DNA from: Fonsecaea monophora
Lineage: Eukaryota > Ascomycota > Eurotiomycetes > Chaetothyriales > Herpotrichiellaceae
NCBI RefSeq assembly: GCF_001642475.1
Contig: NW_019173996.1
Span: 121,443-185,442, forward strand
DNA length: 64,000 nt
Reading direction: 5' to 3'
The position numbers were made by a program, and so were the translations under genes. Below, piece by piece: positions 12,067-22,858 of the stretch (its first letter is position 1; every line of letters begins with the position of its first letter). Below the pieces are notes generated by a model, which saw only the letters and a program-made list of their open reading frames with translations, searched no databases and was not told where the DNA came from.

Positions 12067-12733
12067 TCATGGGAAAGACGGGACAGCGAGACCTCTCATG
12101 TCATCAAACGCATGGGGTGCCTTCCTACCGCAGCCTTGGGGAACTGGAGCTGGAATACATGTTGCGAGTGCTGAACGAGGAATGATCAGGCTGAGGATCC
12201 ACCACCGTGTCCAGATAGTTTTCCTAGCCTCCCCAGAGAGGATAATCCTTATTTTCAATTGTGAGCCTGAGCGCGGGTCACCTCTGTCTCGTGGCGACTG
12301 TGGAATAAGGTCAGTTGGCGGGAGCCTCACGGGTGACGAGGCTGCCTCTTAGCGAAGAAGTGCCAAGACAGGCAGCGAAGCCGAACCTCCGCCCGCACTG
12401 TTTCTTTCATTGAACGTCACTTTATTTTCTTCTCATTGCCCCACCACCATCCGTTCAGCTTGTTTGTCAATTTCTAGTTGCTACTATAATTCCCCAGTGT
12501 TCACAACCTTTAAGTCCGACTCCCCCGTACAATTCTCCCCTAAAAAAAATTTGGTGGCGAAGAACGAAAAGATCCAAGCCTCTGCCCAATAGCCACTACC
12601 CGCTTCTACGCCACCAGTCACCCAAGTGCCTCCCCACCAACCTTGACAAAAACTGCACACGACTTTATGTCGCCGCCTCTAAACCGTGAACGCTTTATAT
12701 CCTTAAAATCCATCCCCCAGCTCAACCTCTGCA
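12067..12733. other. Intergenic promoter/leader of eIF5B
   Basis: Nothing coding. From about 12400 it is pyrimidine-rich (runs of TTTC, CCCC, CTTC), as expected for the leader of a strongly expressed fungal gene. Confidence 0.5.
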
Positions 12734-15700
12734 ATGGCACCTAAGAAGAAGGGCGGCAAAAAGCAGGCCGACGACTGGGAGAACGAGCTCGGTGAGACCG
12801 TGGATCCGATAGCCCAGGCTACCGAAGATGCGAAACGGGCAGAAACCGAGAACGATGCCGCTGAGGAGGTAAACGGCGGTGGAGGATTGATGGCAGCTCT
12901 GCGCAAGAACAAAGACAGACGTGCAAAGAAAGGCAAACCGGTTGTCAATGACTTTGTCGAGGGCGAAGATGCAGACGGTGTTACCCCGGCCCAACCTGAG
13001 AACGACCTGGATGCGAAAGCACCCACCGAAGCAACTTTTGATGATGAGGATGATGATGTCTTTGCGGGCAACGCTCATAAGAAGACCAAGGGTGGCAAGA
13101 AACAACAAGAAAAGGACGAGCAACCTGCCAATGCAGATGGCGAAGACGCTGGCGAGGGCGTGAAGTCCAAGAAGGAGAAGGAACGCGAGAAGAAGGAACG
13201 TGAGAAGCAGAGAAAGAAAGAACAGGTAACGTGACCGTCACTAATCTGGTTGCTACAATACTAACGAGCAAATAGGCTGCAAAGAAAAAGACTGTCGCCC
13301 CGGCGCCAGGTCCCAAGGTTGAGGAAGCGAAGCCAGCCGCTCCTGAGAAGGCCGAAGCCCCTGTCGCCGCACCAGAGAAAGAGGACAAATCGGGCAAGAA
13401 AAGAAAAATTCCTGCACATCTCGCTGCTATTCAAAAGCAGCAGGAGGCTCTTGCTAAACAGCGAGAAGAGCAGGCCAAGTTAGAAGCCGCCGAAAGGGCC
13501 GCCGAAGAAGAGCGCCTGCGACAGGAAGCGGAAGAGGAGAAAAAGAAAGCTGAGGCAAGACAGCGAAAGAAGGAGAAGGAGAAGGAGAAGAAGGAACAAC
13601 TCAAGAAAGAAGGCAAACTCCTCTCAGAGGCTGACAGGAAAAGGAAACAGCAACAAGAACTTCGCCTTAAACAACTGCTAGAATCCGGCGTCAAGGTTGC
13701 AGGTTTGTCCGAGGGTGTCGAAGAGAAGAAGAAACCCGCCGTCGACAAGAAGCGGAAGGGCCCGAAGAAGGAAGAGATTGACCTCGAAGCCGCTGCTGAA
13801 CGAGCGAGACAGGAGGCTGAAGCTGCGGAAGCAGAACGCCAACGTCTGGCCAAGGAGGCTGAGGAAGCCGCCGCCGCCGCTGCTGCAGCCGAAGCAGATG
13901 CTGCAAAACAGGACGAATCTTCGGAGCTTGACGATTGGGAGAAGGCAGCTGACGAAGACCTTAAAGAGAGTTGGGATGCTGAATCAAGTGACGAAGACGC
14001 TGGATCTGCCAAAGGTGCATCAAAGTCAGCCGCCAATGGCAGCGCTTCAAAGACGACTGGAACCAATGGAGCAGTGACCAAACCAACCACATCGTCAAGC
14101 CTGCCTATACGGGATTCTGGGCGTCCACCTAAGGAGAGGCCGATCGAATCCGACACGGAATCAGAAGAATCCTCTTCGGACGAGGAAAAGACTGCCACCC
14201 AGCGGGCGCTGGCAAAGAAGAAAGCCGAAGCAGCCGCCAGGAGAGCCAAGGCTCACGAAGAGGCCCTTGCGGCCCGGTCTAAGGATAACCTGCGTTCACC
14301 TATCTGTTGTATTCTGGGCCACGTCGACACGGGTAAGACGAAGCTCTTGGATAAAATTCGACAGACAAATGTGCAAGAAGGTGAAGCGGGTGGCATCACC
14401 CAGCAGATCGGTGCAACCTATTTCCCCGTGGATGCTCTGAAACAGAAGACAGCTGTTGTCAACAAAGACGGCAAATTTGAGTTCAAAGTGCCGGGCTTGT
14501 TGGTTATCGACACTCCTGGTCACGAATCTTTCTCCAATCTTCGGTCACGCGGTTCCTCGCTTTGCAACATTGCCATCCTCGTTGTCGACATTATGCACGG
14601 CCTGGAGCCGCAGACTCTAGAGTCCATGAAACTGCTTCGCGACCGCAAGACGCCGTTCATCGTGGCCCTCAACAAGATCGACCGTCTTTACGGCTGGAAG
14701 AAAATTGATAATAATGGCTTCCAGGACAGTCTTGCTTTCCAGTCCAAGGGAGTGGTGGCCGAGTTTGAGAGTCGACTTGCTGAGACCAAGCTTGCCTTTG
14801 CGAAAGAGGGATTCAACTCCGAACTATTCTATGAGAACAAGGATATGCGCCGGTACGTGTCACTGGTGCCAACCTCCGCACATACAGGCGAAGGCATCCC
14901 GGATCTGCTCAAGCTGCTGGTGTCGTTGACTCAGGAACGGATGACATCCAGCCTGATGTATTTGTCTGAGGTGGAATGTACTGTTCTTGAAGTTAAAGTG
15001 ATTGAAGGCCTCGGGACTACGATTGATGTGGTACTGTCAAATGGCGTTCTTCATGAAGGCGACCGAATTGTGCTCTGCGGCACCGACGGGCCTATTGCCA
15101 CTAATATCCGGGCGCTCCTTACACCTGCGCCGCTCAAGGAGCTCCGCCTCAAGTCGCAATATGTGCACAACAAGGAGTGCAAGGCAGCTCTGGGTGTCAA
15201 GATCGCTGCCAATGACCTGGAAAAGGCCATTGCAGGTTCTCGGCTTCTGGTGGTTGGACCCGAAGACGATGAGGACGACTTGATGGACGACGTCATGGCG
15301 GATCTACAAAGTCTGCTCAGCAAGATATCCAAAGACAACCGAGGTGTCAGCGTTCAAGCTTCGACCTTGGGCTCTTTGGAGGCTTTACTGGAGTTCCTTA
15401 AGCAGAGCAAGATCCCCGTGGCGAACATCGCCATTGGACCGGTGTACAAGCGAGATGTCATGATGGCGGGCACTATGCTAGAGAAAGCGAGAGAATACGC
15501 GGTAATGCTTTGCTTCGATGTCAAAGTCGATAAGGAAGCGCAGCAGTACGCGGAGGAGAACGGCATCAAGATCTTTACCGCGGATATCATCTATCACCTG
15601 TTCGATGCCTTTACCAAACACATGGAAGAGCTGCGGGAAAAGAAGAAGGAAGAGAGCAAGATGCATGCCGTGTTCCCATGCGTGCTCAGCCCTATCCAGG

Positions 15701-16133
15701 TCTTCAACAAGAAGGATCCCATCGTCGTGGGCGTGGACGTTGTCGAGGGTGCCCTGCGGCCGTTAACACCCATTGCGGTAGTGAAGACGAATCCGGTCAC
15801 CGGTGTGAAGGAAATCATTACCTTGGGCAGAGTGTAAGTGAACCAGCATCCCCTGCTACCATAGATGGAGAAAACTAACATGCACACAGCGCATCGATTG
15901 AGCGTGAACACAAGGCGATTCCGATCTGCAAGAAGGGCCAGCCGTCCGTAGCAGTCAAGATTGAAGGACCCAACCAGCCTATGTACGGACGACAGCTGGA
16001 AGACAAGGACACGCTGTACTCTCTGATCTCGCGCAGGTCGATCGACACGCTGAAGGAATTTTACAGAGATGAGGTGACGCGAGATGAATGGGCATTGCTG
16101 AAGAAGCTCAAACCGATCTTCGACATTCCGTAG
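12734..16133 (+). CDS. fun12: Translation initiation factor eIF5B
   Basis: The GTPase that joins the 60S subunit during translation initiation. Exons 12734-13225, 13276-15833 and 15890-16133 give 1097 aa. The N-terminal ~480 residues are highly charged Lys/Glu/Ala coiled-coil and low-complexity sequence. The GTPase domain follows: GHVDTGKT (G1, about residue 512), GGITQQIGATYF (switch I), DTPGHESF (G3), NKID (G4) and SAHTGEG (G5). Domains II-IV follow and the protein ends in the short helix after KKLKPIFDIP. The catalytic His of DTPGH is present. Length and domain order match eIF5B of yeast and filamentous fungi. Confidence 0.96.
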
Positions 16134-16960
16134 ATCAAAAGAGAGCATGAGATGACAGGAGTATGACAGGGCGTTTGGAGGTCTGAAGAAAAGCATGGCA
16201 TGACTATTTTCTGCATTTTGGGCTGGACGTATTACGAGTAGGAACGATGGATGGCATGGATACTGAATGGAGCACACTGGACACGATGTATCGATGTCTC
16301 GTCTCTGCTCTCTCTTTTCTCTCTCTAGTTGAGCTTCCCCCTTTTATTCGTGGTCTGTTCGTAGAGTTGGACCCTGTGGCATTGTAGTTGTGGAATAGAA
16401 CATCTCACATGATTGCTTGGAGTGTGGATATATATTTATTGTTATGGGACCAAGTACGAGGTATTCATACTCACTGTGGACTGATGGTTGTGCGTGTCTA
16501 TATGAGCTGCGGGTGATTGGCTGATAGGACCAACAGTGTCGCCATCCGGGAAACTCATGAACCGACGGGGGAGATTGAATCGTACAACGGGTCCGCATCC
16601 AATGGAAGGAGCCAATTCGCCAATTCTAATTCATGGACCAAATTTGGCGGTGAAGAGGCCAATGCCCCCTCAGGAATTTCCGGTTGTACCTCGTAAAAAT
16701 AAAGCCCTACAAACAACCAACCCCCCGTCCTCTCTTATCTTGGTGGTCTTCGTGGTTGTGGTTGTCGTCGTTGTCCGCTCTCACACTCTAAACAACTTGT
16801 GTGTCAGAAGAGGAGGATTTATACGAGCAAGTCGTCGACACGTCGCCCTCGTGATACGACGTTTGCCCAGCTGCAAGGCACAGCGCCCCCATTCGATCGG
16901 GTCCTCAAGTCAACCCGTTTGCCGCGGCCCCCTTCACACCAACCCCCCAGCCAATACGCC
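16134..16960. other. Intergenic between eIF5B and CYP61
   Basis: 3' flank of eIF5B with a CT-rich tract near 16300-16330, then the promoter of the sterol gene with a G/T-rich stretch near 16740-16775. No coding signal. Confidence 0.5.
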
Positions 16961-18735
16961 ATGGACGTCCTCGCAAATGCTACGAGCTTTGCTTCTCCTC
17001 TCGCCAATGCAGATCTGACGCTTCAGGCGGCCCATGCCTCTGGTGTCTTGGGCAGAGTATGGGCGCAGCTCAATTCTTGGACTGTTGTCTTGACAATTCT
17101 CCTGTTATTGGCTACCTACGATCAATGTGAGCACCATGATTGCAGTGAATGCTGTTTGAGGCGGGGTGTTGACCAGTCGTACAGGTAGCTACCAATGGCG
17201 CAAGCATGGCATCGTCGGCCCTGCGTGGAAAATGCCCTTCATCGGCCCCTTTCTCGAATCGATGCGACCGGACTTTAGGAAGTACAAAGAGAAATGGGAA
17301 AGTGCAGAGCTGAGCTGTGTGTCGGTTTTCCACAAGTATGCAGAATTGGCGCTTTGCTCGCAACATCGGCCTGGCTTGCTAACCGTCATGTCTTACCAGA
17401 TTTGTTGTCATTGCGGGAACCCGTGATATGGCACGAAAGGTTTTCAATTCGCCAGGCTTCGTCAAACCCACCGTCGTCGATGTCGCGCCCAAACTCCTTC
17501 GCCCCACAAACTGGGTCTTTTTGGATGGAAAAGCCCACGTCGAGTACCGCAAGGGATTGAACGGACTGTTCACGCGTCAAGCGTTGGAGATGTATTTGCC
17601 CGGTCAAGAGGAGGTCTACAGCAAGTATTTCAAGACCTTCCTGGAGATGTCCAAGGAAAACAACATGAAAGCCACGCCTTGGATGCCCGTGTTCCGCGAA
17701 CTCATGTGCGCCGTATCGTGCAGAACCTTTGTTGGACACTACATGAGCGAGAAAGTGGTCAAGAAAATTGCCCATGACTATTATCTGATTACCGCTGCGT
17801 TGGAACTCGTTAATTTCCCCATCATCATCCCCTACACCAAGACCTGGTACGGAAAGAAGGCTGCAGACATGGTCCTGGTCGAATTTGCAAAGTGTGCAGC
17901 CAAATCCAAAGTGCGAATGGCTGCCGGCGGTAGCATTACATGCATTCTGGACGCATGGGTCAAGCAGATACAGGATTCTGCCAAATATCGAGAACGCATC
18001 GAACGAGGCGAGAAGGTGGACGATTCTGAGAAACCACCCCAATTACTTCGCGACTTTACGGACTTTGAAATATCACAAACCGTCTTTACCTTCCTCTTTG
18101 CGTCGCAAGACGCCACCTCGAGCGCCTGCACTTGGTTGTTCCAGATTATGGCTGATCGACCAGAGATCCTGGACAAGGTCCGAGAGGAAAACCTCCGTCT
18201 TCGTGGTGGCGACCGCAACAAGCCCTTTGACATGGATATGCTGGAGTCGATGGTCTGGACGAGAGCGGTGGTCAAGGAGACGTTGCGGTATCGTCCTCCA
18301 GTCATTTTGGTGCCCTATGTCGCCAAGAAGGATTTCCCCGTGACTGAAGGCTATACCCTCAAGAAAGGTTCCATGATTATTCCGTCAATCTGGCCTGCCA
18401 CCCATGATCCTGAAGCATACCCCAACCCCGACAGCTTCGAACCTGAGAGATGGATTACTGGAGATGCCGACAAGCAGGTCAAGAATTGGCTGGTCTTTGG
18501 CACGGGGCCTCATTACTGTTTGGGGCAGACTTACGCTCAGCTGAACTTGATGGCGATGATTGGAAAGGCTAGCATCTTGCTGGACTGGGAGCATGAGCCC
18601 ACTCCCATCAGCGAGGATATTGAGGTCTTTGCTACCATTTTCCCTCAGGTGAGTCAATCGCTGTTATTGAACCATTTATATCGCTAACACTGATGGCAGG
18701 ATCACTGCAAGCTGGTCTTTTCTGAGCGGCCATAA
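16961..18735 (+). CDS. erg5: Cytochrome P450 CYP61, sterol C-22 desaturase
   Basis: Introduces the C22-C23 double bond late in ergosterol synthesis, in the ER. Exons 16961-17126, 17185-17335, 17400-18648 and 18700-18735 give 533 aa, the normal CYP61 length. The N-terminus has one membrane anchor (about residues 40-55), then QWRKHGIVGPAWKMPFIGPF, diagnostic of this family. The K-helix ExxR is in KETLRYRPP, and the heme loop FGTGPHYCLG (about residues 472-481) has its Cys ligand. The last exon is only 36 nt and encodes DHCKLVFSERP, the conserved family end. All introns have good donors and branch sites (for example TGCTAAC). Confidence 0.95.
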
Positions 18736-20188
18736 AGCATTGTTTTGTTGATGTTTTGCATTTCAGCGATAGACTTTGTTGCTCGGGCTGGTCAACGTCG
18801 GAGGGTCTGTACATATACAGCCGACGAATATTCCACGGCTCGTGTCGGAGAAGCACAGCCTCGTCCCTGTGAACTAGGTTAATCAAGTCGCTCCCTCGTT
18901 GCGACTGTAGAGATAGGGCGGTTTTGAATAAGGCCGGTCCATGGGCACCAAATGTGCGGTGGCTTTACATGGGAGAAACAGTATGAGTGGTTGTACATAG
19001 TTAGCCAGGAATGCGAACGAGCTTGGATAGCCGGCGTTCTTAATAGCAGACGGAGACGGGCTACGTGTATAGGATACGTGTTTGCCGAGTCCATAGACGA
19101 ATAGAGCCCCTCCAGACTTACTCTGGGATTGGTCTGTCGTTTTTTTAATGCCGAAACATTTTCTACAAGGTGGTCGAATATTCCTCTTTGGGTATTCTAT
19201 CATTTCTCTAGGAGTACTTGGTGCAGACACTAATGATGCACAGTGGCCAGCAGATCAGAGAAACATTCCCTACTACCTATTTCCATTGTGTCGCAGTCAC
19301 CTCAATATGAAGATATGCGGAATATGACTTCTGTACTTGGTAATGGATGGTGAATCGAGGGAATTAGTAGAAAGAGGCGCTAGATCTCCTTAGTAGTTAC
19401 TATCCCTATTCAGGAACTTACGTTAATATTTCTATTAGGGATAGTTTACCGAATTTCATGTCCAGAATTCCCTTTTTCGACTTGAAGAGAATGACTGGGT
19501 CCTTTGGTTGTTGACTCCATGACTTGATAGAGTCACTTTGACGGGTATAGAGGGAGAATCGAGGCGAGCTGTTCTAACGCTTCATGCTGGAGAAGATGAT
19601 CAAGCCAACTCGCCCAAGTCAGTCTCGGATTCGATCCAGGGGAGACATGGCCGTCATTTCCAGCCTTATCACTTCGCGTCCTTCGCAAGGAATTCTACCA
19701 AACCCGTCTGCTGAATACAAGCCTTTTATCTCTTTCCCGAATTCCAATATCGATTTGCAATGACAATATAAAAACACATCATGAACACTGTGTCAATGTC
19801 AAGTTTACCCAGTCTCGGATTGACGCGATCGCTTCCTGTGGTTGCGCCATCCAGAATTCCCTCCAATTGGAATCTACATCCCTTTACAGGACAAGGTGAA
19901 CGGCCACGTGGAGATCAGAGGCATGTGCCGTTTCCCCAATGATTGCTGGCATAGTCCTATCACGCAATGAGGGGATTCATGGCGAAGTGACTGATTGCGA
20001 TAGATGACAAGGTGTTTTGCGCCTGGTGAGAATTCATCTGTTTATCGAGAGGTTACCTTTGTTTCATCTCAATCGATCGTTGCTAGTGCTGCCTTTGTTC
20101 CTCTCTCAGGGAGTTCTCTTGAAAGATACTTTCGAACCTCTCGTCCCTCTGTATAGATAGCACCATTCAGATATCGCCCTCCGCTGCA
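18736..20188. other. 1.45 kb gene-free, A+T-richer stretch
   Basis: No reading frame of substance is seen. It contains a perfect 10-bp inverted repeat (19399-19408 and 19436-19445), two copies of CAGTCTCGGATT near 19620 and 19810, and two copies of CCAGAATTCCCT near 19462 and 19851. It separates the conserved genes from the accessory metabolic genes. Confidence 0.45.
19399..19445. repeat. Inverted repeat, 10-bp arms, 27-nt spacer
   Basis: ACTATCCCTA at 19399-19408 is the exact reverse complement of TAGGGATAGT at 19436-19445. Function unknown; it could be a short transposon relic or chance in A+T-rich DNA. Confidence 0.5.
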
Positions 20189-22152
20189 ATGGCACACCTC
20201 GAAGCTCGAAAATTTGTTTCCCCTGACTCGGGCTTCCCCGTCACTTTGCATCCAGGGTTCAACGCAAAGATCAAGGACTGGGTCCCGCCAGAGCCTCTGC
20301 GCGAGGAGATCAAACCGGAAAAGGACCGCGCGCTGTTTGCCGATCCCGAGAAGAAAGCCCTCTTCGCGGTGGCGAAGCGCGTGGACCTGACCGAATCTAT
20401 CGGCACGCTGCTGGAAAACGTCCAGCTCTCGCAGTTGGACGAGAAACAGCTCGACGAACTCGCCCTGCTCGTCACGGAGAGGGGCGTGGTGTTTTTCCGC
20501 GACCAGGACCTCACGACCGAGGGACAGTACAAGCTTTTTGAGCACTATGGTAAACTCTTCCAGTGATTCCCGGTTCAATTCTCTGAAGTGTTCATGGGGA
20601 CTGAGGGAGTGCGGTTGATAGGAACTCTCGACCGACATCCGGCTCAGAAGGTACGTCCAATCTTGTCATGGCTGATTTGAAGACACCACTTTCGCCAGAA
20701 GTGTTGCTGATCGAGATTCAACCAGACTCAAAAGGTAGCTAGCTCCCTACATGCAGGTCGACAAAGGCCGTTGTCAGCTAAGAGATTCTAGCATGTGGTG
20801 ATCAAAGGGAGTCAGGAGGACCACCGTGAGATATTGAAATATACTCCCTGGGTGCGCAACACCGCCCTGCTTCGCGTATTGGATTGAATTGACGGTCCAC
20901 AGCCTCAGGGAGACTGGCATGCCGACACATCCTTTGAGATCAACCGTGCGTCATTCATTCCCTTGTTGCTGGTTGAAGTTCATCCGGTAGGGCATCTGGG
21001 CTAGAGCTGATATTTGTTGTCACAGCTCCCTCATACTCTCTTTTGCGGATGGAAGAGCACCCTGAAGTTGGAGGTGACACTGCATGGGTACGTCAAACCG
21101 CCTTATCTATGATATACCGTCCAGGAGAGCGAGTACTAATACCGAGAGCACAGATCTCGCAGTACGGCACATACGATGCCTTGAGTAAAGCCTTGCAAAA
21201 GTTTGTCGAAGGACTGCACGCCGTCCACACGTCGCGGCTTCAATGTCAGTCTCCTGTCCCGTTTGCATTCTGGTGGGGAATGCGGGAAAGACTCAGGAAC
21301 AAGTTGGTCGAATTGACTTACTAACTTACCATGACATTTCTGCAGACGACACAATCCTCGACCTCTGGGGTGTCGGCCCAAACCGTCCGCCCATCGATAC
21401 TCACCACCCAGCCGTCCGCACCCACCCAGTCACCGGGCTTAAAGCGCTGAACATCAATCCCGGCTTTGTGACGGGCTTCGCGGAACTCAATAAGAAGGAG
21501 TCAGGTATGAATGGTCTCTCCATGTGGTCTTTTGCAACATCCTTCTACCCTGGCTTGTTCCCTCTCGTCTTGTGCACGGGCTGTTTGGCTGTTTCAAGTC
21601 TACTCTATCGCTAACCATATGGCGTGACCTTCACCACTCAAAACAGACAAACTTCTCGAGTTCTTCGAATACCACCTGCATTCCGCCGACGACCACTATG
21701 TGCGCTGGAAATGGGCCGTGGGCAGCGTGGCCATGTGGGACAACAGGTATGCAAATCATAACCAAGTCTCACCCCTTCATGGACTCATAGATCCGACGAC
21801 TGACCTGCAATCGCCATTTGCTACGAACGGCAGATGTACCGCGCACCGCGTCATCCCAGGGACGTACGATAGTCCCAGGAGAGGCATCCGGACGACGGTG
21901 TTTGGCGAGAAGCGTAAGTTTGGACTTTTCCCCTAGTTCCCAGTTCCTCCACGCTGACAATTTCGTCCTCTTCCCTCTCCCCTAGAGGGTAGGGGAGTGG
22001 AATGGGACACACTACCTATAGCCTTTTTCGATCCCGCAAGCGAAAGCCGTCGCGAGCGACAGCTCAGGGCCAAGCAAGCAAATGGTCAGGGCCAAAATGG
22101 CCACAGCGGTCAGAATGGTCAGAATGGTCACAACAACCAAAATGGTCACTAA
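20189..22152 (+). CDS. TauD/TfdA-family Fe(II)/2-oxoglutarate dioxygenase
   Basis: Oxidises a small organic substrate (taurine, alkyl sulfonate, chlorophenoxyacetate-like or related acid) with 2-oxoglutarate. Eleven exons: 20189-20549, 20622-20650, 20726-20734, 20792-20851, 20903-20945, 21026-21087, 21154-21244, 21346-21504, 21647-21746, 21834-21913 and 21986-22152; total 386 aa. The third exon has only 9 nt (Thr-Gln-Lys) but restores the spacing of HPAQ...HVVIKGS. Iron ligands are WHAD (His and Asp) and the distal His of CTAHRVIPG; the 2-oxoglutarate Arg is in RRGIRTTVFGE. The C-terminus ends in a Gly-Gln-Asn-His-rich tail encoded by short tandem repeats. The substrate is not predictable from sequence. 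Confidence 0.85.
22081..22152 (+). repeat. Short tandem repeats encoding an N-G-H/Q tail
   Basis: The core AATGGTCA recurs about six times at the 3' end of the dioxygenase gene, producing a low-complexity hydrophilic tail (NGQGQNGHSGQNGQNGH). Confidence 0.75.
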
Positions 22153-22583
22153 TGAATGGGCGAGTTGCTTGAAGTCAGTGGAAACTTTAGTCCTGCTAGA
22201 CTCTCTTTCTTTGATAAATAGCGCGCGGTATACAAACACGCCTATAGAAGTCCAATGAAGGCCACATCCCCTGCTGATTGGGTTCTGGTCTTGTCTTGTT
22301 TGTTGATGTCCATTCTCTTCTATGTGCCTTACTCATCTCGGATATTACTGTATACAAGACCATGTCTTGAGTATCCGGTACTTCTGGACGACGCCATCAG
22401 TCAACATTCGAATGTTACGACAACCCGCTACCATGATGGAGTGATGTAGCAAAGAATCGAGGAGTCTCCTGATCTAGGCTATCTCGGCAGAGCCTGTAAT
22501 TCGGCGTGTGGTCAGGATCGGCGGCTTGTCTTCTCAGGGACGTACATGTATTCGGCTCAGATTTCTCACTGCGGCCGGTTCCT

Positions 22584-22590
22584 CCAATCG
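22584..22590 (+). promoter_or_regulatory. CCAAT box upstream of acyl-CoA oxidase
   Basis: CCAATCG, 269 nt before the ATG at 22859; it matches the fungal CCAAT-binding complex core CCAATCR. Confidence 0.35.
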
Positions 22591-22672
22591 CCGACCGGTG
22601 GTCTCTCGCCATCACAGAACAGCTATCGCCGCCGACCGCAGCTTTCATTCCTAAAGCCTAAGGCCATATACG

Positions 22673-22689
22673 GCTAGGATCGGCCTAGC
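22673..22689. promoter_or_regulatory. Operator-like inverted repeat upstream of acyl-CoA oxidase
   Basis: GCTAGG-ATCGG-CCTAGC is a perfect 6-bp inverted repeat with a 5-nt spacer, lying 170-186 nt before the ATG and followed at once by another ATCGGC. No binding factor can be named. Confidence 0.25.
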
Positions 22690-22858
22690 TGCGATCGGCT
22701 CGGACGACATGGTTTCTGGTTACCGACAACGGAGCCTCATTTGCATGAATCTCGAGGAACACAAAGTCAGTAAACATTCCTAGAGCCTTCGAAGATGGTG
22801 TGGTACAAGGCTGTTTGTCTTGCTTGTTTCCAATTCGCCGTCGAGGATTCTGGTAGTC

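Larger units (their letters stand above)
22153..22858. other. Promoter region of acyl-CoA oxidase
   Basis: Non-coding. The left part is the dioxygenase 3' flank. The right part is rich in CGG/CCG triplets: ATCGGC at 22517, 22679 and 22694, CGCCGACCG at 22589 and 22630, and a CCAATCG box at 22584. Confidence 0.5.

Noticed and set aside
13431..14249. 272-codon reverse-strand open frame rich in Ser/Ala
   Set aside because: It is the complement of the charged N-terminal region of eIF5B; no independent motif.
19540..19640. tRNA-like B-box (GGATCGAATCC on the reverse strand)
   Set aside because: The flanking bases cannot form a T-arm and acceptor stem, and no A-box lies at the right distance.
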